From the NCBI RefSeq assembly GCF_000403355.2, contig NZ_KE159646.1, forward strand, positions 757,420 through 821,419: a DNA stretch of 64,000 nucleotides, read 5' to 3'. This DNA comes from Adlercreutzia caecimuris B7. GTDB lineage: Bacteria; Actinomycetota; Coriobacteriia; Coriobacteriales; Eggerthellaceae. Of this stretch, positions 54,229-63,866 are shown piece by piece. Below the pieces are notes generated by a model. It did no database searches. It worked only from the letters and a program-made list of their open reading frames with translations, and was not told the DNA's origin. The translations under genes and the position numbers were made by a program. Numbering within the stretch: position 1 is the first letter of the stretch; the number at the start of each line of letters is the position of its first letter.

Positions 54229-54263
54229 ACTTAAGGAAAAAGAAAACCGCCCCGGAGGGCGGC
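54229..54263 (-). terminator. Terminator after valS
   Basis: Stem CCGCCC (54247-54252) with GGGCGG (54257-54262), extended by A-T pairs, followed on the minus strand by TTTTCTTTTTCCTT. It lies about 45 bases past the valS stop. Confidence 0.8.
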
Positions 54264-54307
54264 TTTCACGGATTGGATCAGTGACGAGTCGGTGCTGCGG
54301 CGCGGCT

Positions 54308-56968
54308 CTACCCCAGCTCGGCCAGCTGAGCCTCGATGCGCGCCAGCTTGTCGACCAGATCGGCCAGCTTCGCCTTGTCCTTCTCCACGATCTCCGGCGC
54401 GGCCTTCGCCAGAAAGCCCGGGTTGGAGAGCTTCTTCTCGAACTTGGCAACATCTTTGGCCAGGCCATCGCGCTCACGGGCCAGACGCGCCCGCTCGGCA
54501 TCGAAGTCCACATGGCCCGCGAGCACGATGTACACCTCGAGCCCCGAACCGAGCACCACGGCGCTCTCCGCGGGCTTGGAGGTCTCCACGGCCACCTCGA
54601 ACTCCTCCACGTTGGCCAGCTGGCCGATGAGGTGCGCTTGGGCCAGCAGCAGGGCCGCGTCGGCCTCGGCCGCCACCTTCACGGCCACGGGCAGGGCCAC
54701 CTTCGGCGAGATGCCGTAGCGCGAACGGGTGGAGCGCGCCGCACCCACCACCTCGCACACCATGGCAATGGCACGTTCGGACTCCTCGTCCACGAAGCGG
54801 CTGAGCTCGGCGGCATCGGGCCACGGCGCCACGATGAGCATGGGCGCGGCGGCGTCGCCCTTGGGCATCTCGCCGTAGACCTCCTCGGTGATGAACGGCA
54901 TGATGGGATGCAGAAGGCGCAGAATCTGCCCCAGCACGAACACCAGGTTGCGCTGGCAGGCGGCGCGATCGGCCGGATCGGCCCCCTCGGCCAGACGGGC
55001 CTTGGAGAACTCGATGTACCAGTCGCAGAACTCGTTCCACACGAAACCGTACAGCTCGCGGGTGATCTCGCCGAACTCGAAGTTGTCGTAGGCCGCGTCC
55101 ACCGCCTCCACGACCTTCGCCAGACGGGAGAAGATCCAGCGGTCGGCCGGCGTGACCGGCTCGGGCGCGCCGGGCTCGTATCCCTCCAGGTTCATGAGCA
55201 CGAAGCGGCTCGCGTTCTTCACCTTGTTCGCGAAGTTGCGGGAGCTTTCCAGCTTGGCCTCGTTGAACTTCATGTCCTGGGCGCCGGTCACCTGCATGAG
55301 CAGGCCGAAGCGCATGCCGTCGGCGCCGTAGTCCTCCATGAGGCGCAGCGGATCCACGCCGTTGCCGCGGCTCTTGGACATGGGCTTGCCGTCGGCGGCC
55401 ATGACCGTGGGATGGATGATGACGTCCTCGAAGGGAATGGTGTTATCGCAGCAGTACATGGAGGCCATCACCATGCGCGCCACCCACAGGCCCATGATGT
55501 CGCGGGCCGTGGAGAGCACCTGGGTCGGGTAGGCCGTGCGCATCTGGGGCGCGTCCATGCCCTCTTCCGTCCAGCCCATGGTGGCAAAGGGCCACAGCTG
55601 ACTGGAAAACCAGGTGTCCAGCACGTCGTCGTCCTGGCGCACCGGCGCCCCGCACGCCGGGCAGACCTCAATCTCATCTACCGAGGCGTCCTCCCAGCCG
55701 CACTCATCGCAGTAGTACATGGGAATGCGGTGGCCCCACCACAGCTGGCGCGAGATGCACCAGTCCTTCAAATTCGCGAGCCAGTCCAAATACACTTGCT
55801 TCCACCGAGCCGGGTGGAACTGGATGGAACCGTCCTCCACCACGCGGGCGGCGGCCTCCTTCAGGCCGTCCACGGCCACGAACCACTGCTCGGATTCCCA
55901 GGGCTCCAGCTTGGTGTGGCAGCGGTAGCAGGTCATGACCGAATGGTCGTGGTCCTCCACATGATCGAGCAGGCCGAGCTCCTCGAAGGCGGCCACTACG
56001 GCCTCGCGGGCCTCGTCGCGGTCCATCCCCGAGAACTTCCCGTAGCCTTCCACCACGTGCGCCGTCTCGTCGAAGATGTTGATGCGGGGAAGCCCCGCCT
56101 TCTCCCCCATGGCCCAGTCGTTGGGGTCGTGGGAGGGGGTCACCTTCACGCAGCCGGTGCCGAACTCGGTGTCCACGTGCCAGTCGGCGAAGATGGGAAT
56201 CTCGCGATCCACGAGCGGCAGCTTCACCGTCTTGCCAACGAGATGCCCGAAGCGCTCGTCCTTGGGGTTCACGGCCACGCCGGTGTCCCCCAGCATGGTC
56301 TCAGGGCGCGTGGTGGCCACGACCAGGTACTCCAGGCCGTCCACCGGCTCGGTCAGGGGGTAGCGCAGGTACCACAGATGCCCCGCCTCGTCCACGTAGT
56401 CGGCCTCGTCGTCGGCGATGGCCGTGGTGCAGCTCGGGCACCAGTTCACGATGCGCTTGCCCCGATAGATGAGCTTGTCGCGGTACCAGTCCACGAACAG
56501 CTTCCGCACGGCGCGCACGTAGGAGGGCTCCAAGGTGAAGTGCTCGTCGGAGTAGTCGCAGGAGCAGCCCATGCCCTTGATCTGGTTCACGATGGTGGTG
56601 CCGTACTCCTCGCGCCACTTGTAGCATTCCCCGATGAAGGCCTCGCGGCCGATCTCCAGGCGGCTGATGCCAGCCTCGGCCAGGCGCTTGTCCACCTTGG
56701 TCTGGGTGGAGATGCCCGCATGGTCGGTGCCGATGATCCAGCGGGTCTGAAAACCACGCATGCGGGCGCGGCGGATGCAGGCGTCCTGGATGGTGTCATT
56801 CAGGGCATGGCCCATATGCAGCACGCCGGTGATGTTCGGCGGCGGGATGACGATGGTGTAGCTCTCGCCGGCATGCTCGCCGAAGCCCGGCGTGCGCTGG
56901 AAATAGCCGGCGTCCTTCCACGCCTCGAAGATGGGCCGCTCCATGGCGGCGTAATCGGTCTGGGTCAT
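54308..56968 (-). CDS. valS: Valyl-tRNA synthetase
   Basis: Charges tRNA-Val. It has 886 residues. The class I signatures are VLHMGHALN (HIGH) near residue 50 and KPMSKSRGN (KMSKS); the editing domain lies between (TTRPETMLGDTGVAVNP), with CPSC and CPAC pairs that may bind zinc; the C-terminal coiled coil (DFDAERARLARERDGLAKDV onward) is typical of ValRS. I chose the ATG at 56968 with GAAGGG eight bases upstream; an ATG two codons earlier has no room for a ribosome site. Confidence 0.96.
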   Translation of the reverse strand: MTQTDYAAMERPIFEAWKDAGYFQRTPGFGEHAGESYTIVIPPPNITGVLHMGHALNDTIQDACIRRARMRGFQTRWIIGTDHAGISTQTKVDKRLAEAGISRLEIGREAFIGECYKWREEYGTTIVNQIKGMGCSCDYSDEHFTLEPSYVRAVRKLFVDWYRDKLIYRGKRIVNWCPSCTTAIADDEADYVDEAGHLWYLRYPLTEPVDGLEYLVVATTRPETMLGDTGVAVNPKDERFGHLVGKTVKLPLVDREIPIFADWHVDTEFGTGCVKVTPSHDPNDWAMGEKAGLPRINIFDETAHVVEGYGKFSGMDRDEAREAVVAAFEELGLLDHVEDHDHSVMTCYRCHTKLEPWESEQWFVAVDGLKEAAARVVEDGSIQFHPARWKQVYLDWLANLKDWCISRQLWWGHRIPMYYCDECGWEDASVDEIEVCPACGAPVRQDDDVLDTWFSSQLWPFATMGWTEEGMDAPQMRTAYPTQVLSTARDIMGLWVARMVMASMYCCDNTIPFEDVIIHPTVMAADGKPMSKSRGNGVDPLRLMEDYGADGMRFGLLMQVTGAQDMKFNEAKLESSRNFANKVKNASRFVLMNLEGYEPGAPEPVTPADRWIFSRLAKVVEAVDAAYDNFEFGEITRELYGFVWNEFCDWYIEFSKARLAEGADPADRAACQRNLVFVLGQILRLLHPIMPFITEEVYGEMPKGDAAAPMLIVAPWPDAAELSRFVDEESERAIAMVCEVVGAARSTRSRYGISPKVALPVAVKVAAEADAALLLAQAHLIGQLANVEEFEVAVETSKPAESAVVLGSGLEVYIVLAGHVDFDAERARLARERDGLAKDVAKFEKKLSNPGFLAKAAPEIVEKDKAKLADLVDKLARIEAQLAELG

Positions 56969-57049
56969 CCTCATCCCTTCTCTGCGAAATCGGTGGGTAC
57001 GGAACACGGCGCCGGCACCCCCATGGACGCCCGGCGCCGCCCATAGCTG

Positions 57050-58453
57050 CTAGGAAGCGTGCAGGGCTTCCTCGATGTTGGCCCGGGGCTTGATGACCGG
57101 CTTCGTCTCGCCGGTGATGTCGCTGGCCCGCACGGTCACCTGGGAGGCGCCGTCGAACTCGGGCAGGTCGTACATCACGTCCATGAGCACGCGCTCGCAG
57201 ATGGAGCGCAGGCCGCGGGCGCCGGTGCCGTGCTCGACGGCCTCGTGGGCGATGGCTGTCAGCGCCGCCTTGTCGAAGGCCAGACGGCAGTCCTCGAACT
57301 CGAACATGCGGGTGTACTGCTTCACGAGCGCGTTCTTCGGCTCCACGAGGATGCGCACGAGGTCTTCCTCGGACAGCTCGGAAAGCGACGTGATGACCGG
57401 GATGCGGCCCACGAACTCGGGGATCATGCCGTACTTGTTCAGATCCTCGGGAAGCACCTGACGCAGAAGCTCGGCCTCGGACTCCTTCTTGGAAGCGGCC
57501 AGCTCGCTCGCGAAGCCCAGCGAGGTAGTGCCCACGCGGCTCGCCACGATGTCGGCCAGGCCCACGAAGGCGCCGCCCAAGATGAACAGGATGTTGGTGG
57601 TGTCGATGGGGATGAGCTCCTGCTGGGGGTGCTTGCGACCGCCCTGGGGCGGCACCGAGGCCTCGCAGCCCTCGACGATCTTCAGCAGGGCCTGCTGCAC
57701 GCCCTCGCCGGACACGTCGCGGGTGATGGAGAGGTTCTCGGCCTTGCGGGCGATCTTGTCGATCTCGTCGATGTAGATGATGCCGATCTCGGCCCGGGGC
57801 ACCTCGAAGTCGGCGGCGGTGATGAGCTTCAGCAGGATGTTCTCCACGTCCTCGCCCACGTATCCCGCCTCGGTGAGCGTGGTGGCGTCGGCGATGGCGA
57901 AGGGCACCTGCAGGGTGCGGGCCAGGGTTTGGGCCAGAAGCGTCTTGCCCGAGCCCGTGGGACCGATGAGCATGATGTTGCTCTTGGCCAGCTCCACGTC
58001 GCCCTCGGCGGCCGCCTCCCCCATGGAGATGCGCTTGTAGTGGTTGTACACGGCCACGGACAGGGCCCGCTTGGCCTCCTCCTGGCCCACCACGTGCTCG
58101 GACAGCCGCGCGTACAGCTCGTGAGGCGTGGGCAAGTCCCCCAGCACCTCGGCCGGCGAGGGACCGTCGCCGGCCACGGGGCTCTCCTCGCGGATCATCT
58201 CGGCCTCGGGCGGATTGCCCCAGCGGCCCCAGCCCCCGCCGAAGCGGCCGTCATCGACCGGCTCGAACTCCTGGGCCATGGTGTAGCCCATGTCGCGCAT
58301 CATGGCATCGGCGCATACCGAGATGCACTCGTCGCAGATGTAGATGCCATTGGGGCCGGAGATCATGGCGTTGACCAGGTCGCCGGTCTTACCGCAGAAG
58401 GCGCAGGTGTAATCGCCCCGATGGGGGTCGTAGGGATGATGATGGTTGTTCAT
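57050..58453 (-). CDS. clpX: ATP-dependent Clp protease ATP-binding subunit ClpX
   Basis: AAA+ unfoldase that feeds substrates to ClpP. It has 467 residues. The N-terminal zinc-binding domain has [11 protein letters not shown] and [20 protein letters not shown] is Walker [11 protein letters not shown]alker B, and [12 protein letters not shown] contains the IGF-type ClpP-docking region. A linker of about 45 residues between the zinc domain and the ATPase is longer than usual and rich in Gly, Trp and acidic residues. The ATG at 58453 has AAAGGAA upstream, 60 bases after clpP. Confidence 0.95.
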   Translation of the reverse strand: MNNHHHPYDPHRGDYTCAFCGKTGDLVNAMISGPNGIYICDECISVCADAMMRDMGYTMAQEFEPVDDGRFGGGWGRWGNPPEAEMIREESPVAGDGPSPAEVLGDLPTPHELYARLSEHVVGQEEAKRALSVAVYNHYKRISMGEAAAEGDVELAKSNIMLIGPTGSGKTLLAQTLARTLQVPFAIADATTLTEAGYVGEDVENILLKLITAADFEVPRAEIGIIYIDEIDKIARKAENLSITRDVSGEGVQQALLKIVEGCEASVPPQGGRKHPQQELIPIDTTNILFILGGAFVGLADIVASRVGTTSLGFASELAASKKESEAELLRQVLPEDLNKYGMIPEFVGRIPVITSLSELSEEDLVRILVEPKNALVKQYTRMFEFEDCRLAFDKAALTAIAHEAVEHGTGARGLRSICERVLMDVMYDLPEFDGASQVTVRASDITGETKPVIKPRANIEEALHAS

Positions 58454-58513
58454 GGCTTCCTTTTCAGGTTCCTCGCTCGTTCGGCTTCGCGGCGCATCGG
58501 GAAGCGATGCGCG

Positions 58514-59146
58514 CTATTCGCCCTTCTTCTGGCCGGGCATGGCGCCGTGGTGGTAGATGATCTCGTCCACGAGGCCGTACTCCTTGGCCTCCTCGGCGGT
58601 CATGTAGTTGTCGCGCTCGGTGTCCAGCTGGATGCGCTCGATGGACTGGCCGGTGTTCTCGGACAGGATCTTGTTCAGGCGCTTGCGGGTCTTCAACATG
58701 AAGTCGGCCACGATGGCGATCTCGGTCTGCTGGCCCTGGGCGCCGCCGAGCGGCTGGTGGATGAGCACCATGGAGTTCGGCAGCACGAAGCGCTTGCCCT
58801 TGGTGCCCGAGGACAAAAGCACGGCGGCCATGGAGGCGCACTCGCCGATGCAGATGGTGGACACGTCGCACTTGATGAAGTTCATGGTGTCCAAAATGCC
58901 GAGGCCGGCCGTAACCGAGCCGCCCGGGGAATTAATGTACAGGGAGATGTCCTTATCGGGATCGGTGGCCTCCAGGTGCAGCAGCTGGGCCACCACGGAG
59001 TTGGCCACATGGTCGTCGATCTGCTCGCCGAGGAAGATGATGCGGTCGTTCAGCAGGCGGCTGTAGATGTCGTAGCTGCGCTCGCCCCGCGGCGACTGCT
59101 CGATGACGTAGGGGATGAGGGCGTTGCTCACGCGTTCGATGCCCAT
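58514..59146 (-). CDS. clpP: ATP-dependent Clp protease proteolytic subunit
   Basis: Serine protease that forms the tetradecameric chamber. It has 210 residues. The catalytic serine lies in [14 protein letters not shown], the histidine in [12 protein letters not shown], and an Asp in [15 protein letters not shown]. The serine context GECASMA differs from the usual GQAASMG. The ATG at 59146 has GAAAGAGAGG upstream. It is followed by clpX, with tig upstream beyond copy D of the palindromic element. Confidence 0.95.
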   Translation of the reverse strand: MGIERVSNALIPYVIEQSPRGERSYDIYSRLLNDRIIFLGEQIDDHVANSVVAQLLHLEATDPDKDISLYINSPGGSVTAGLGILDTMNFIKCDVSTICIGECASMAAVLLSSGTKGKRFVLPNSMVLIHQPLGGAQGQQTEIAIVADFMLKTRKRLNKILSENTGQSIERIQLDTERDNYMTAEEAKEYGLVDEIIYHHGAMPGQKKGE

Positions 59147-59270
59147 GGGTGCCTCTCTTTCGCAAATAGGGCCGCATAGCGCGGCCTGTCCATAGTTCAG
59201 AACCATATTGCTATACATCCGTTCGCAATGCAAGGGGAACGGGGAAATGAACACAGCAGCGGAGGTTGAG

Positions 59271-59400
59271 TGTAGAGGGAGTGCCCGGTGTTCTGACCGA
59301 GCGAGTTCCGCAGCGACTGCGACAGTCCAGTGGACTGTCGCACAAAGCGAGGACTGTCTGAGCGAATCAGAATACCGGGCGGTCCCGACCCGGAAGATTC
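59271..59400 (+). repeat. 130-bp covarying palindromic element, copy D
   Basis: Same family as 10831-10960, plus orientation. Outer arms GGGAGTGCCCGGTGTTCTGA (59277-59296) and its near-complement (59367-59386), fixed boxes CCGAGCGAGTTCCGCAGCGA and AGCGAGGACTGTCTGAGCGA, inner stem TGCGACAGTCC/GGACTGTCGCA with loop AGT. It lies between tig and clpP, just downstream of the tig terminator. Confidence 0.85.
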
Positions 59401-59404
59401 GCCA

Positions 59405-59433
59405 CGAAAAAGGGCGAGGTCTCCCCCGCCCTT
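59405..59433 (-). terminator. Terminator after tig
   Basis: AAGGGCG (59410-59416) pairs with CGCCCTT (59427-59433); on the minus strand the hairpin is followed by TTTTTCG. It lies 25 bases past the tig stop and before palindromic element D. Confidence 0.75.
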
Positions 59434-59457
59434 GTCGACTTGCGATGCGAAGCGCTG

Positions 59458-60861
59458 TTACTCGGCGGCTTCCTCGGCGTCGTCGGCCTTCTTGGCGGCC
59501 TTCTTCTTCGCCGGCTTCTTGGCAGCCTTCTTCTCGGCGGCGGCCTCGGCGGCGAAGTCCTTCTCGGTCACCTTGGCGTTCTCCATGAGGTCCTCGATGG
59601 CCTTGGTGCGCAGAAGGCCGGTGCGGATGAGGTGCAGGCGGCCCGCCTCGCGCCACTCCTTCTCCAGAGCCGCGGGATCCTCCACGCCGGTCTTGGCGAA
59701 CTCGGCGGTAATCTCCTCGTCGGTGATCTCCATGCCGGCATGGCGGGCCCAGGCCTCAAGGGCGAGCTGCTCCTTCACATGGTCGGCGGCCTGGGCCTTC
59801 AGATCGGCCTTGAACTGGTCGGCGGTGATGCCCTGGCTGCCCAGGTAGGCGTCGAAGGTCATGCCGGCCTGCTGCAGCTGGCCGAAGAAGTCCTGGAGCA
59901 GCGAGGTCTCGGCCTCGGCCACCATGGCCTCGGGCACCTCGGCGTCGATGCGCTCCAGCAGCTTCGTCATAATGGCGTTCTCCTTGATGCGCGGCATCAT
60001 GGCGCCCTTCTGCATGTTCAGCGACTCGGCGATGCGCTCGCGCATGTCGGCCACGGACTCGAAGCCCATGGTCTCCTTCGCCCACTCATCGGTGACCTCG
60101 GGGGCGGCCTTCTTCTTCACCACGGTGCAGGTGACCTCGAAGTTCACCGGCTTGCCGGCCTGGTCGGCCAAAAGCACGGCGGTCTCGTCGGCGGGCACCT
60201 CCAGGGTGAACTCCTTGGTCTGGCCCTTCTTCATGCCCATGATCTCGGCGTCGAAGGCCTCGGACAGCATGCCGGTGCCCGGGCCGTACAGGCGGGACTC
60301 GCTCGTGATGGCGGCGATGTCGTTGCCCTCGGCGTCGGTGGCCTTGATGGCCAGGTCGGCGTAGTTCTCCGGCTTCAGCTTCGTGGCAGCGGAGGCATCC
60401 TCGAAGGTGGTGTAGTGCTCGGCCATGGCAGACACCTGGTCGTCGATCTCGGCCTCGGTGGCCTCGGCGAAGGGCAGCTCGATCTCGACGGCGTCGTAGC
60501 TGGAAAGCTCCACCTCGGGACGCAGGTCGATGGTGAAGGAGAACACGTAGGGCTTGCCGGCCTCTACGAGCTCGGTCTCCTCCATGGCGGGGCCGGACAC
60601 GGGGCTGAGGCCCTCGGCGTCGACGGCGGCGGCCCAGGCGCTGTTCAGCAGCTCGTCGGTGACGGTGGCACGCACGGCCTCGGCGCCGAGCGCGTTGTCG
60701 ATAACCGGGCGCGGGGCCTTGCCGCGGCGGAAGCCCGGGAAGTTGTACTTGCGAGCGAAGTCCTTGTAGGTCTTGGTGATGCGGCCGTCCACGTCGGCGG
60801 CGTCGATGGTGACGGCGACCTTGGCCTTGTTGCCCTCAAGGGACTCAACGTTTGTTTCCAC
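59458..60861 (-). CDS. tig: Trigger factor
   Basis: Ribosome-bound chaperone and prolyl isomerase. It has 467 residues. The N-terminal ribosome-binding domain contains [15 protein letters not shown], the trigger factor signature; the FKBP-like domain follows ([20 protein letters not shown]), then the helical chaperone domain. The Lys/Ala-rich tail ([15 protein letters not shown], then an acidic end) is an extension typical of some actinobacteria. I chose the GTG at 60861, with GGAGG eight bases upstream and the natural start [15 protein letters not shown]; an ATG five codons earlier is possible. Confidence 0.94.
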   Translation of the reverse strand: METNVESLEGNKAKVAVTIDAADVDGRITKTYKDFARKYNFPGFRRGKAPRPVIDNALGAEAVRATVTDELLNSAWAAAVDAEGLSPVSGPAMEETELVEAGKPYVFSFTIDLRPEVELSSYDAVEIELPFAEATEAEIDDQVSAMAEHYTTFEDASAATKLKPENYADLAIKATDAEGNDIAAITSESRLYGPGTGMLSEAFDAEIMGMKKGQTKEFTLEVPADETAVLLADQAGKPVNFEVTCTVVKKKAAPEVTDEWAKETMGFESVADMRERIAESLNMQKGAMMPRIKENAIMTKLLERIDAEVPEAMVAEAETSLLQDFFGQLQQAGMTFDAYLGSQGITADQFKADLKAQAADHVKEQLALEAWARHAGMEITDEEITAEFAKTGVEDPAALEKEWREAGRLHLIRTGLLRTKAIEDLMENAKVTEKDFAAEAAAEKKAAKKPAKKKAAKKADDAEEAAE

Positions 60862-61017
60862 GAATAATTCCTCCATCGTTTCCTGACACGGCGCGGGATA
60901 CTTGCGCCCGCGCGAACACTTCCTCGGCGATCCGCCAGGCGGAATCCCGCGGAAGCGCACAGCTGCCCATTATGCCACAACCATCACACAGTGGCTACAC
61001 ATCGCCCGAACCATGAC

Positions 61018-61053
61018 ACAAAAAAGAGACGCGGGCAGGACGCCCGCGTCTCT
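61018..61053 (-). terminator. Terminator after the small membrane protein gene
   Basis: A 12-bp perfect stem (AGAGACGCGGGC at 61025-61036 with its complement at 61042-61053) followed on the minus strand by TTTTTT, about 20 bases past the stop at 61075. One of the strongest terminators in the window. Confidence 0.92.
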
Positions 61054-61074
61054 AAAAGCCATTGTATCGGCTCC

Positions 61075-61611
61075 TTAGGCCTCGCTCTTGCCGGAGCGCA
61101 CCACGTAGCAGATGGTGAAGTAGCCGGCCACACCGCCTGCGCACGCGCAGACGACGCCTTTGAGCAGCATCATGGCCGTGACCGTAAGCGGCAGGGGCAG
61201 AAGCACGCAGGCGAAGGCGCCCACGCCCATGAGGGTGACGGTGGCCGCCACGGTGGTGACGAGCAGCGCCGGGGCGTAGCTGGCCGGCACAAGGGAGGCC
61301 GCCCCGCCGAGGTTGGCCGCATTGGGGCCGGCGAAGACGTGCTTGCGCAGATCCATGCGGGTGAGCGGCACCACGATGACGAACAGCAGAAGGCCCAGGA
61401 GCACGCCGGTCAGGGCAAAATCGTGGAAAATGTCGGCGTGGCCGAGCAGGGCCTCGGGCTCGCCCATGTGCAGCAGGTAGAAGATGACGGCGTTGATGAT
61501 GCCGTTGATGACGCCGTAGCCGATGATGCACTTGTTCAGCAGATAGGAGTTGAAGGGCTTCGCGGGACGCGCCGGAGCCGCCGCGCCCGAGCTTGCCACT
61601 GACTTTGCCAT
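61075..61611 (-). CDS. Four-helix membrane protein of unknown function
   Basis: A 178-residue protein that I do not recognise. After an Ala/Pro/Ser-rich N-terminus it has four hydrophobic segments: about residues 30-52 (GYGVINGIINAVIFYLL), 68-90 (LTGVLLGLLLFVIVVPL), 112-150 (long, perhaps two) and 155-172 (MLLKGVVCACAGGVAGYF). The ATG at 61611 has AAAGGAA upstream; the frame continues open, but that part is GC-rich leader. It is divergent from the MFS exporter gene, so the two may share regulation. Confidence 0.7.
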   Translation of the reverse strand: MAKSVASSGAAAPARPAKPFNSYLLNKCIIGYGVINGIINAVIFYLLHMGEPEALLGHADIFHDFALTGVLLGLLLFVIVVPLTRMDLRKHVFAGPNAANLGGAASLVPASYAPALLVTTVAATVTLMGVGAFACVLLPLPLTVTAMMLLKGVVCACAGGVAGYFTICYVVRSGKSEA

Positions 61612-62064
61612 GGGTGTTCCTTTCCTCGAGAACCGCTGGCCCGCATCGGCGATAGCAGCCGGGGCGGGGCCGTCTGACGCTTCCATTATGGGAGGGCGCC
61701 GCCGCCTCTGCGGAAGAACCCTTACCGCTGTTACGGAAGGGTGGGCGGCGGGGCACTTTCGCCGCCGTTGCGCCACAGAGGGGGAACCGAGTTGTTTCCA
61801 AACCGTTTTACCTGGGGAAATACGGGGGCGCTGCGGCGAGGGATCCCTACAGGGGGCTCCCCGGCCGCGCAAGCCCCTTGCCGCTGCTGCGGTAAAGCTT
61901 CTGCCATGGCCGCCGAGGCGGCGGTACTACGATGGCGGCGACGGAGGGGGCGGCCGTTCGGGTCTCTCGTCTCGCAGGGCTCGCGCCCGCGCGGCCCGAG
62001 CAGCCCCCTCCCGTGCGCCGAGGAAGGCGCATGGCATATCGGTTCCGATAGAAGGAGGAAATCT
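61612..62064. other. Divergent intergenic region with several inverted repeats
   Basis: No gene is seen in these 453 bases. There are a hairpin ACCCTT-CCG/CGG-AAGGGT at 61718-61742, a GGCGGCG/CGCCGCC stem at about 61744-61768, and a TTTCC...GGAAA inverted repeat in the AT-richer patch around 61795-61830. The patch may hold the promoter and operator of the MFS gene. The frame that continues the MFS protein upstream looks non-coding. Confidence 0.4.
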
Positions 62065-63747
62065 ATGACCAAAGACAAGGCAAAGCAAGTCGAGGGAGGT
62101 GCGGAGAAGTTCCTGGTGCTGCCCATCCTGGTGCTCATCATGGCCCAGATGGGAACCTCGGGCGACAACGGCGCGCTCGGCCTGGCAAACCAGCAGCTGG
62201 TCGACGTGCTGGGCGCCACCACCCCCGACATCCAGCTGGCGAACATGGTGTACTCGCTCATGGCCGGCGCCTTCATGGTGGCGGGCGGTCTGATGGGCAC
62301 CATCATCGGCTGGCGCACGAACTTCCGCATGGGCGCCGCCCTCTGCGCGGCCGGCGAGCTTGTCATGGCGCTGTCGCCGAACATGACCGTGTTCATCTGG
62401 GGCGGCCGCATTCTCGTCGGCTTCGGCGCCAGCTTCATGATCCCCTCGGTGCTGGGCCTTATCCCCTTCATCTACCACGGCAAGAACCGCGTGCTGGCCT
62501 TCGGCTGCATCGGCGCCGCCTCGGGCCTGTCGGCCTTCCTGCCGCTGTTCCTGGGCATCGTCATGCAGTTCGGTGGCTTCCGCGTCACCTACGGCGTGCT
62601 GGCCGTGTACTTCGTGCTGGTGCTCGCCCTCTCGCTCAAGCTTCCGGCTATCCAGAAGCCCGCTGAGAAGCTGAAGTTCGACGGGCTCGGCACCGGCATC
62701 GCCGCCGTGGGCCTGTTCCTGTTCCTCGTGGGCCTGTCCCGCATCTCCGCCTGGGGCCTCATCGAGCCCTTCGCGGCATGCCCCTTCACCATCTTCGGCA
62801 TCTCGCCGGCCCTGCCCATGGCCGCCCTCGGCCTGCTTCTCATCGTGGCCCTCGTGCCCATCGAGAAGCGCGTGGAGGAGAAGAACGGCATCGCGCTTCT
62901 GCCCCAGTCCTTCCTGAAGACCCCCCAGGTGCGCGCCGGCCTCGTGGCGAGCGCCATCACCTTCTTCTTCATGGGCGTCCAGGCCATCCTGCTCTCGCCC
63001 TACCTGCAGCTGGTGGCCGGCTGGTCGCCGGTGCTCATGGGCGTCATGGCGCTGGCCGTGGGCATCCCCACGTTCATCTTCTCGCTCGGCATCCCGAAGT
63101 TCATGCCGAACGCCAACCCGCGCCGCGTCATCCAGCTCGGCTACATCGTGATGGCCGCCGCCTTCATCCCCATGGCCCTCTCGCTGCACGGCTCTGAGGT
63201 CAACGGCCTCATGTGGGTCGGCCTGGCCGTGGCCGGCGCCGGCGCCGGTATCGTGTCCGCCCAGGCCAACAATATCGTGGCCCTGGCCGTGAACGAGCGC
63301 GACGCCTCCCAGTCCGGCGGCATCCAGACCACCATGCGCAACGTGGGCCAGGCCATCGGCGTGGCCGCCATCGGCGCGGTGCTCCTGTTCGGCATCACCG
63401 TGAACATCGACAACGCCATGGCCAACAACCCGACCATCACTCCCGAGGTGCGCGCCGCCGTGGCCGAGCGCAACATCACCCTCATGGGCGACGCCCAGTT
63501 CGAGACCACCATCGCCGACATCCCCATGGACGATGCCGAGAAGACGGAGCTGGTGTCGTTGAACTCGGATGCCCGCATCCAGTCCACCATCACCGCCTAC
63601 GTGGTGTCGGCCGTCATCATTCTCCTCGGCCTGCTCACCACCCGCTGGATCACCATCTTCCGTAAGGACGAGGAAGGCGGCGCCCCGTCTGAGCCGCTGC
63701 CCGCCGGCGAGCAGCCCTTCGAGCCCGTGGTGGATCGCGAGATGTAG
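62065..63747 (+). CDS. MFS exporter, 14-helix DHA2 type
   Basis: A 560-residue major facilitator protein with about 14 helices. MGTSGDNGALGLANQQL lies after helix 1, GWRTNFRMGAALCAAGELVM matches motif A, GGRILVGFGASFMIPSVLG is a helix 4 motif, and ARGXG-like segments follow in the second half. The extra two helices around residues 210-260 indicate the DHA2 group, which contains drug and acid exporters. The ATG at 62065 has AAGGAGG. A terminator follows at 63797-63830 and an amidohydrolase gene after that. Confidence 0.88.
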   Translation: MTKDKAKQVEGGAEKFLVLPILVLIMAQMGTSGDNGALGLANQQLVDVLGATTPDIQLANMVYSLMAGAFMVAGGLMGTIIGWRTNFRMGAALCAAGELVMALSPNMTVFIWGGRILVGFGASFMIPSVLGLIPFIYHGKNRVLAFGCIGAASGLSAFLPLFLGIVMQFGGFRVTYGVLAVYFVLVLALSLKLPAIQKPAEKLKFDGLGTGIAAVGLFLFLVGLSRISAWGLIEPFAACPFTIFGISPALPMAALGLLLIVALVPIEKRVEEKNGIALLPQSFLKTPQVRAGLVASAITFFFMGVQAILLSPYLQLVAGWSPVLMGVMALAVGIPTFIFSLGIPKFMPNANPRRVIQLGYIVMAAAFIPMALSLHGSEVNGLMWVGLAVAGAGAGIVSAQANNIVALAVNERDASQSGGIQTTMRNVGQAIGVAAIGAVLLFGITVNIDNAMANNPTITPEVRAAVAERNITLMGDAQFETTIADIPMDDAEKTELVSLNSDARIQSTITAYVVSAVIILLGLLTTRWITIFRKDEEGGAPSEPLPAGEQPFEPVVDREM

Positions 63748-63796
63748 CGACCGCACCCGCCGCTTGGGCGAGGACATCTATCAAACCTGGCAAGAC

Positions 63797-63830
63797 GAAG
63801 CGGGTGGGACCAACGCCCACCCGCTTCTTG
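63797..63830 (+). terminator. Terminator after the MFS exporter gene
   Basis: A 12-bp perfect stem (GAAGCGGGTGGG at 63797-63808 with its complement at 63816-63827), followed by only TTG on the plus strand. Read-through into the next gene is possible. Confidence 0.65.
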
Positions 63831-63866
63831 CATCTAAGACCGGAACCGACCACGAAAGGAAGACCT

